From NCBI GenBank assembly GCA_016794345.1, contig JAEUKE010000180.1, forward strand, positions 1-36,972: DNA of 36,972 bases, read 5' to 3'. Below are positions 33,049-36,972 of this stretch, in pieces (the stretch's first letter is position 1; each line of letters starts with the position of its first letter). A model generated the notes under the pieces. It saw only the letters and a list, made by a program, of their open reading frames with translations, had not been told where the DNA came from and searched no databases. The DNA comes from Myxococcales bacterium. Lineage in GTDB: Bacteria > Myxococcota_A > Polyangia > Polyangiales > Polyangiaceae. The translations under genes and the position numbers were made by a program.

Positions 33049-34250
33049 GGGACACCCCATTGGCCAGTGGCGCGGAGGAGCCCGCCGATGACCGTGGCGT
33101 ATTGGGGAGTGGAGCCGATCTCGAAGCCCGCCGCGACGTCCACCCAGGGCGCCGGCATGTACCGCGCAGCGAACAAGCCCCAGGGCCACACGAAACCTCT
33201 GCCGCGTGGCTCGTCGGGGATCGCGACCTCACCCTCCGCGCTCCCGGTCAGCTGTGGCAGAAACGGGATTCGCAGCCACGCGCGGGCACCCGAGAACGAG
33301 GCGTCAGGGATGGAGCTCCTCCGCGCCTCCGCGCCCAGGGCGCCCTTGCCGTCGTCGTCGAGCCAGAGCTCCGCACGCACGAGCTGGGTGGCGCCGGGCT
33401 CGCCGCCGACCGATTCGATCGTGGCCGACGCCGAGAGCTCCAGCCGGGGCGCGACGCGGTACGAGCCACGCAGCCCGCCTTCGTCCGCGTCGTAGCTGCC
33501 CAGGGCGGCGAAGAGAGAGGTCGCCGGAAGGAGCCGGCTCGGGTTGCGTCGCAGGCCATAGACCTCGAGCCGCTTCGTCGCGTCGTGTACGGTGCCAGCG
33601 ATGCGGGCCTCGGCCACGCCGAAGTCGATCGTGTCGAGGGCGGTCGTGGTGTAGAGCGCGATGGCGCGCGTCGGGGCGACGGAGCCCTCGACCCCGATCT
33701 CGGAGTGGGCGAGGCGCCCGCCGTCGCGCTCCTGCCAATACGAGAAACCGACGCTGGCCATCCCTGCGATCGATTGCGCGCTCCGAAAGCCGACAAGCCA
33801 ATCGTTCGAGCGACCGATCGAGCCGGGCGCGACGGGAATGCCCCCGAACACCTCCGCCGTGGCCCCGGTCGGCGAACGAAAGCCGACGGCCGCCCCGTCC
33901 ATGTGGAGCGGGCGAACGGCGCCCCCCTGGTAGAAGAGGCGACCCAGGCGCGCGTCCACGTAGCGCGCCGGATCACGCAAGCGCACCGACGCGAGCACCG
34001 CCTCGCCGCGCGCTTCGGGATCATCCGCCGAGTCCAGCCCGACACCGGTCCAGACGAGCGCCTCGGCGTCGACGAACACGGCACCCTGCTCGCGTGCTTC
34101 GGCCTGCAACATCACGAACCCCGACGGGTCGGCGGCCGTGGCGAAGGCGTCCGCGCGCAACCGGTAGGGCTCGGCCGACGCCGAGCCGGGAGCGGCCGCG
34201 ATCAGCGCAACGACGAGCAGCGCAACGACGAGCAGCCCAGCGCCTCGCAT
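33045..34250 (-). CDS. Putative outer-membrane beta-barrel protein of the cytochrome operon
   Basis: This 401-residue protein has a cleavable signal (RGAGLLVVALLVVALIAAAPGSASA; cleavage after ASA). The mature part is haem-free and shows alternating polar/hydrophobic strands ending in aromatic residues (YVDARLGRLFYQGG, WLVGFRSAQSIAGMASVGFSYWQE, SEIGVEGSVAPTRAIALYTTT, LELSASATIES), the look of a beta-barrel. Its place between multihaem cytochrome genes matches the MtrB/PioB porin of porin-cytochrome conduits, but MtrB is about 650-700 residues and this is much shorter with no CxxC start motif. The C-terminus (ATGQWGVP) lacks the usual terminal Phe. Start ATG 34250 shares one base with the upstream stop. 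Confidence 0.65.
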   Translation of the reverse strand: MRGAGLLVVALLVVALIAAAPGSASAEPYRLRADAFATAADPSGFVMLQAEAREQGAVFVDAEALVWTGVGLDSADDPEARGEAVLASVRLRDPARYVDARLGRLFYQGGAVRPLHMDGAAVGFRSPTGATAEVFGGIPVAPGSIGRSNDWLVGFRSAQSIAGMASVGFSYWQERDGGRLAHSEIGVEGSVAPTRAIALYTTTALDTIDFGVAEARIAGTVHDATKRLEVYGLRRNPSRLLPATSLFAALGSYDADEGGLRGSYRVAPRLELSASATIESVGGEPGATQLVRAELWLDDDGKGALGAEARRSSIPDASFSGARAWLRIPFLPQLTGSAEGEVAIPDEPRGRGFVWPWGLFAARYMPAPWVDVAAGFEIGSTPQYATVIGGLLRATGQWGVP

Positions 34251-35377
34251 CACTGGAAGTCCACCTGGCCGTCGACGTGTGTCGAAGCATCGAACGGATG
34301 GCACCCGAGGCAGGTCGCGAGCGTGGGCTCGGCCGGCGGGTGTGGCCCGCCGTCGCGCGTCTTGGGAGGCGGCATGGAGTGGCAGGCCGTGCACGTTCTC
34401 GCCGCGCCGCTCTTGTCATCCCATCGCGGACCGGGATCGATGTCCCAATGGCAGCCCACGACGCAGCTCCGCGCCGCCGGATCGTAGGTCTCGTCGGCGC
34501 GCAGCTTCACGTCCGCCGGCGATTCCAGATCCACGTGCCCGGGGGATTCGATCGCGTCCGGTACGACGTGGCAGTCTTCACATCGGGCTGTCCGGCTCAT
34601 GCGGTCGGCGAGCGACGGATCGAGGTGGCGCGCGTGGGCGCCGACCGCCGGGCCGTTCATCCCGAGGAGCCCGACGGGCGGAGCGCCGAGCGGTCCCTTG
34701 CCGTGACAAGCGTCGCAACCGAGGTCGAGCCTGTCGATCGAGCCGTTCACGTGGGCCACGCCGGTCGCGTGGCACTGCGAGCAGTCGCTCACGACGGTCG
34801 CGTAGCGGGCGTGGGTTCCTGGGACCGGCTCGTGGCACGAGTCGCAGTCCAGGGGACCCTCCTCGCCCCAGATCGGCGTACCGGACCCGTGGCAATAGGT
34901 GCCGGCGCAGGTCTTCGTGCTCGAGTCGAAATGGGGAGCGCTCCCGTGGGACGCCGCGAGGTCGGAGAACTGGAGCTCCACCTGGCCTCCCGGGTGCGCG
35001 CCGGTGCGGGCGTCCGTCCGGGCTGGATGGCAGGTGGTGCAGGCGACGCCGAGCGCGCCGTGCGGGAGGTGGGAGCCCGTCTCGGGTTGGAGCGCGTGGC
35101 ACGTATCACACGCGTCCAGGCCCTTGGTATGGCAGCCCTCCGACGTGCAGCTCACCTCGACGGCGCCGCCGCGGTAGTCCTCCCCGTGACACTCGCGACA
35201 CGGCGCGAGCGGGTACTTGTTCTCCGCCAGGTATTGCCCGTGGAAGGAGGGCGACTCGGGGTCTTCGAAGCCCGCCGGGTGGACGCCGTCGCCGGCGCCC
35301 GCCTCGCGCTCGATCCGGCAGCCGTGGATCGCGGCTGCCGTCAATGCGAGCGCGAGGAGCGCGGTCTCCCGTGTCAC
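34250..35377 (-). CDS. CxxxxCH/CxxCH multihaem c-type cytochrome, probable lipoprotein
   Basis: This 375-residue protein has signal TRETALLALALTAAAIHGC with a possible lipobox (IHGC). Twelve candidate haem sites are visible: nine CxxCH, two CxxxxCH (CTSEGCH, CAGTYCH) and one CxxxCH (CVVGCH). The stretch CAGTYCHGSGTPIWGEEG followed by CDSCH matches the paired CxxxxCH...CxxCH module known from Geobacter outer-membrane cytochromes (TIGR01904-like). GTG start overlaps the decahaem gene's stop as GTGA. Likely an outer-surface or periplasmic partner of the decahaem protein. Confidence 0.85.
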   Translation of the reverse strand: MTRETALLALALTAAAIHGCRIEREAGAGDGVHPAGFEDPESPSFHGQYLAENKYPLAPCRECHGEDYRGGAVEVSCTSEGCHTKGLDACDTCHALQPETGSHLPHGALGVACTTCHPARTDARTGAHPGGQVELQFSDLAASHGSAPHFDSSTKTCAGTYCHGSGTPIWGEEGPLDCDSCHEPVPGTHARYATVVSDCSQCHATGVAHVNGSIDRLDLGCDACHGKGPLGAPPVGLLGMNGPAVGAHARHLDPSLADRMSRTARCEDCHVVPDAIESPGHVDLESPADVKLRADETYDPAARSCVVGCHWDIDPGPRWDDKSGAARTCTACHSMPPPKTRDGGPHPPAEPTLATCLGCHPFDASTHVDGQVDFQ

Positions 35378-36972
35378 GGGTCGAGCGCGTGGCCCAACGC
35401 TGCGTCGTACGCGTCCCCCGGCCCGTGGCAGGTCGCGCACGCCTCGGCGCCGGTGGAGAAGTCCGTGTTGGTCATGGCGTGCGCGCGCGTCTCCGGCGCG
35501 TCGTGGCAGGACAGGCACGGGGAGGCGGTGGGCCCGGTCACGATGTCTTCGCTGACGATTCGGGTGTTGCAGTAGCTGTCGGCGTCGGCCACCGGGTCCT
35601 CCGTGCACGTCAGCTCGTTCACGTGCGTCGGGAGGAGGCCCTGGTCGAGCGGCAGCTCGAAGGTGCCGGCGATGTGGCAGGTGCCGCACGACTTGAGATC
35701 GCCCGGGAACCGGGTCTCGCCGAAGTTGATCGGGTTGCCCACCGGGTTCGCGGAGTTGGGGCTCGGGTTCCCGCCCAGGATGTAGGGCTGCTGCGAGAGG
35801 TGCTCGCCCGCGTGGATCTTGTGGATCATCACGCGGAGGTCGACGCTCTGCGCCATTACCGTGCTGCCCTCGACGCGCGAGATGCGGTCGTCGCCGACGT
35901 TGTTCGCGTTGTGGCAGAAGGAGCAGTAATCCACGCTGGTGCGCGAGTCGCCGTGGGCGGCGATGTCGCCGTGGCAGCCGTCGCATTGGCCGTCCGCCAC
36001 GATCTTTCGACGGGGGGCGACGACCGGATCCGTCACGGGGACGAAGAAGACGGGGTTCGGCGTCGCGTAGCGCGGACCATTGGCCACCGGCTGGATGTAG
36101 CCCTCCATACCGATGCCATAGGAGCCCGCAGCCGAGAGGGGCATGGGCGCCGGGAAGGTGTACCGGAAGCCCTGCGGATCGGCGGCGAGGGTGCCGGTCG
36201 CGCCGGAGCCCTGGACGGTGTGTTGCCAGTAGCCCGCGTAGTCCGTCGTCGGGCCGGCGACGGTCACACGCAGGCTGTTGAGAGGCTGCGCGAGGATGTC
36301 GCGGGGCTGGCCGTTCTCGGTCACGGTGAAGACGAGCTGGGGCGTCTGGCCCGGGGCCGTGTTGCTCACCGAGACGATCGAAACGACCAGCTTCGGCGCG
36401 TCGGGGTCGCTGAGGGGCGTCAGGTGGTGCGTGACGATGCTCTCGAGGCCCGACTGGGTCGCGGTGTGGCAGACGGTGCAGTTCGAGTCGTCCGCCTGGG
36501 GGCCGCCCGCGTGCGCGACCATGCCGGCCTCGGGGGGGTCGGTGAACGAGGTGGCGTCGTGGCAAGACCCGCAGGCCTTCATGCTGGGGGCGGTCTTCCA
36601 GACGTCTGCGTCGGCGCCCTGGTGGCACATCGCGCAGTCTTCCACGGCGCGGGGGACGCCGACCGTGGAGTAGTCGTGGACCGACTGCATGAAGCCGACG
36701 ATCTGGTAGGGCGTGCCGCCGACGACGCTGGGCAGGCGCTTGCCCATGTGGATCTTGTGGATCATGACGGGCATGTCGACCGTGTTGCCCGTGTCGGGAT
36801 CCATCACGCCGTCGGTGTGACAGGTGATGCAGAGGCCGGTCTCGCGGCGGAGCCCGCCGTGGATCTTCAGCGGGTTGTGGCAGTTGTTGCAGGTCGAGGT
36901 CTCGACGATCTCGCGCAGGTCGTCGACGGCCTGGCCGTCGGGGCGGAAGTGGAAGACCTGGTTGGCGACGTA
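35374..36972 (-). CDS. OmcA/MtrC family decahaem c-type cytochrome (5' end outside the window)
   Basis: The visible 532 residues run off the right edge, so the signal peptide and N-terminal domain are not seen. Ten CxxCH motifs are present (CNNCH, CITCH, CAMCH, CGSCH, CTVCH, then after a beta-rich segment of about 150 residues CDGCH, CSFCH, CGTCH, CLSCH, CATCH). This 5 + 5 arrangement around a beta domain is that of OmcA/MtrC outer-surface cytochromes. MIHKIHMGKRLP and MIHKIHAGEHLS, each after a pentahaem cluster starts, are the recurring family histidine motif. Such proteins reduce extracellular metals, electrodes or shuttles. It is the most upstream visible gene of the operon; the promoter lies outside. 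Confidence 0.9.
   Translation of the reverse strand, partial: YVANQVFHFRPDGQAVDDLREIVETSTCNNCHNPLKIHGGLRRETGLCITCHTDGVMDPDTGNTVDMPVMIHKIHMGKRLPSVVGGTPYQIVGFMQSVHDYSTVGVPRAVEDCAMCHQGADADVWKTAPSMKACGSCHDATSFTDPPEAGMVAHAGGPQADDSNCTVCHTATQSGLESIVTHHLTPLSDPDAPKLVVSIVSVSNTAPGQTPQLVFTVTENGQPRDILAQPLNSLRVTVAGPTTDYAGYWQHTVQGSGATGTLAADPQGFRYTFPAPMPLSAAGSYGIGMEGYIQPVANGPRYATPNPVFFVPVTDPVVAPRRKIVADGQCDGCHGDIAAHGDSRTSVDYCSFCHNANNVGDDRISRVEGSTVMAQSVDLRVMIHKIHAGEHLSQQPYILGGNPSPNSANPVGNPINFGETRFPGDLKSCGTCHIAGTFELPLDQGLLPTHVNELTCTEDPVADADSYCNTRIVSEDIVTGPTASPCLSCHDAPETRAHAMTNTDFSTGAEACATCHGPGDAYDAALGHALDP

Noticed and set aside
1..36972. tRNA, rRNA, insertion sequences or phage genes
   Set aside because: Looked for on both strands; no cloverleaf, rRNA-like stretch, transposase or integrase sequence was recognised.

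Overview
The window is GC-rich DNA with GTG/TTG starts, overlapping stop/start codons, myxobacterial-type lipoproteins carrying repeated 'VWGSGP.DV' motifs, many multihaem cytochromes and CxxxxCH-type haem motifs. This points to a Myxococcota (deltaproteobacterial) chromosome, probably of the Polyangia type. That placement is inferred from gene content, not from a marker gene.

Layout. (1) 1-5.4 kb is a trehalose module. A membrane-anchored trehalose-6-phosphate synthase (otsA-like) is followed by a trehalose-phosphatase whose C-terminus is a complete MarR-type winged helix. A GH15 glucoamylase/trehalase-like gene diverges from them. The 58-bp divergent gap holds a perfect 16-bp palindrome, the kind of site a MarR dimer binds. 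(2) 5.5-8.0 kb has a DUF389 membrane protein, then a 3'-truncated DUF2156 acyltransferase-like gene and a short-chain-dehydrogenase stub, both remnants. (3) 8.2-14.45 kb is a same-strand block of polytopic GT-C-like membrane proteins, a methyltransferase and a DUF2079 protein, probably cell-surface glycan assembly. (4) 14.45-16.7 kb is an accessory, degenerate stretch: direct and tandem repeats, a small membrane protein, a HAD phosphatase stub and an IF3-N-domain-only protein. (5) 16.7-20.5 kb encodes three lipoproteins of unknown role. (6) 20.6-28.1 kb is a second glycan block: a methyltransferase, a polyprenyl-phosphate sugar synthase-like GT2, two tandem paralogous GT-C enzymes, a frameshifted Sel1-repeat lipoprotein, a DUF4336 protein and an LPG-synthase-TM/flippase-like protein. 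A 111-bp segment from the end of the flippase gene is duplicated behind the second GT-C gene. (7) 28.2-30.2 kb carries terC and an NhaR-type LysR regulator. (8) 30.3 kb to the right edge is a tightly coupled operon on the minus strand: an OmcA/MtrC-like decahaem cytochrome (5' end outside the window), a 12-site CxxCH/CxxxxCH cytochrome, a small putative beta-barrel, a 13-haem and a 26-haem cytochrome. That is 61 haem motifs in the visible part, apparently an extracellular electron conduit of unusual composition.

How the genes could work together. The trehalose module looks self-regulating: the last enzyme carries its own DNA-binding domain, and a candidate operator lies between the synthetic operon and a possible degradative gene. 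In the glycan blocks the GT2 enzyme would charge a polyprenyl phosphate with sugar, which the GT-C enzymes would use on the outer face of the inner membrane. The cytochrome operon would move electrons across the periplasm and outer membrane. The two most unusual items are the OtsB-MarR fusion with its palindrome and the cytochrome/barrel conduit.
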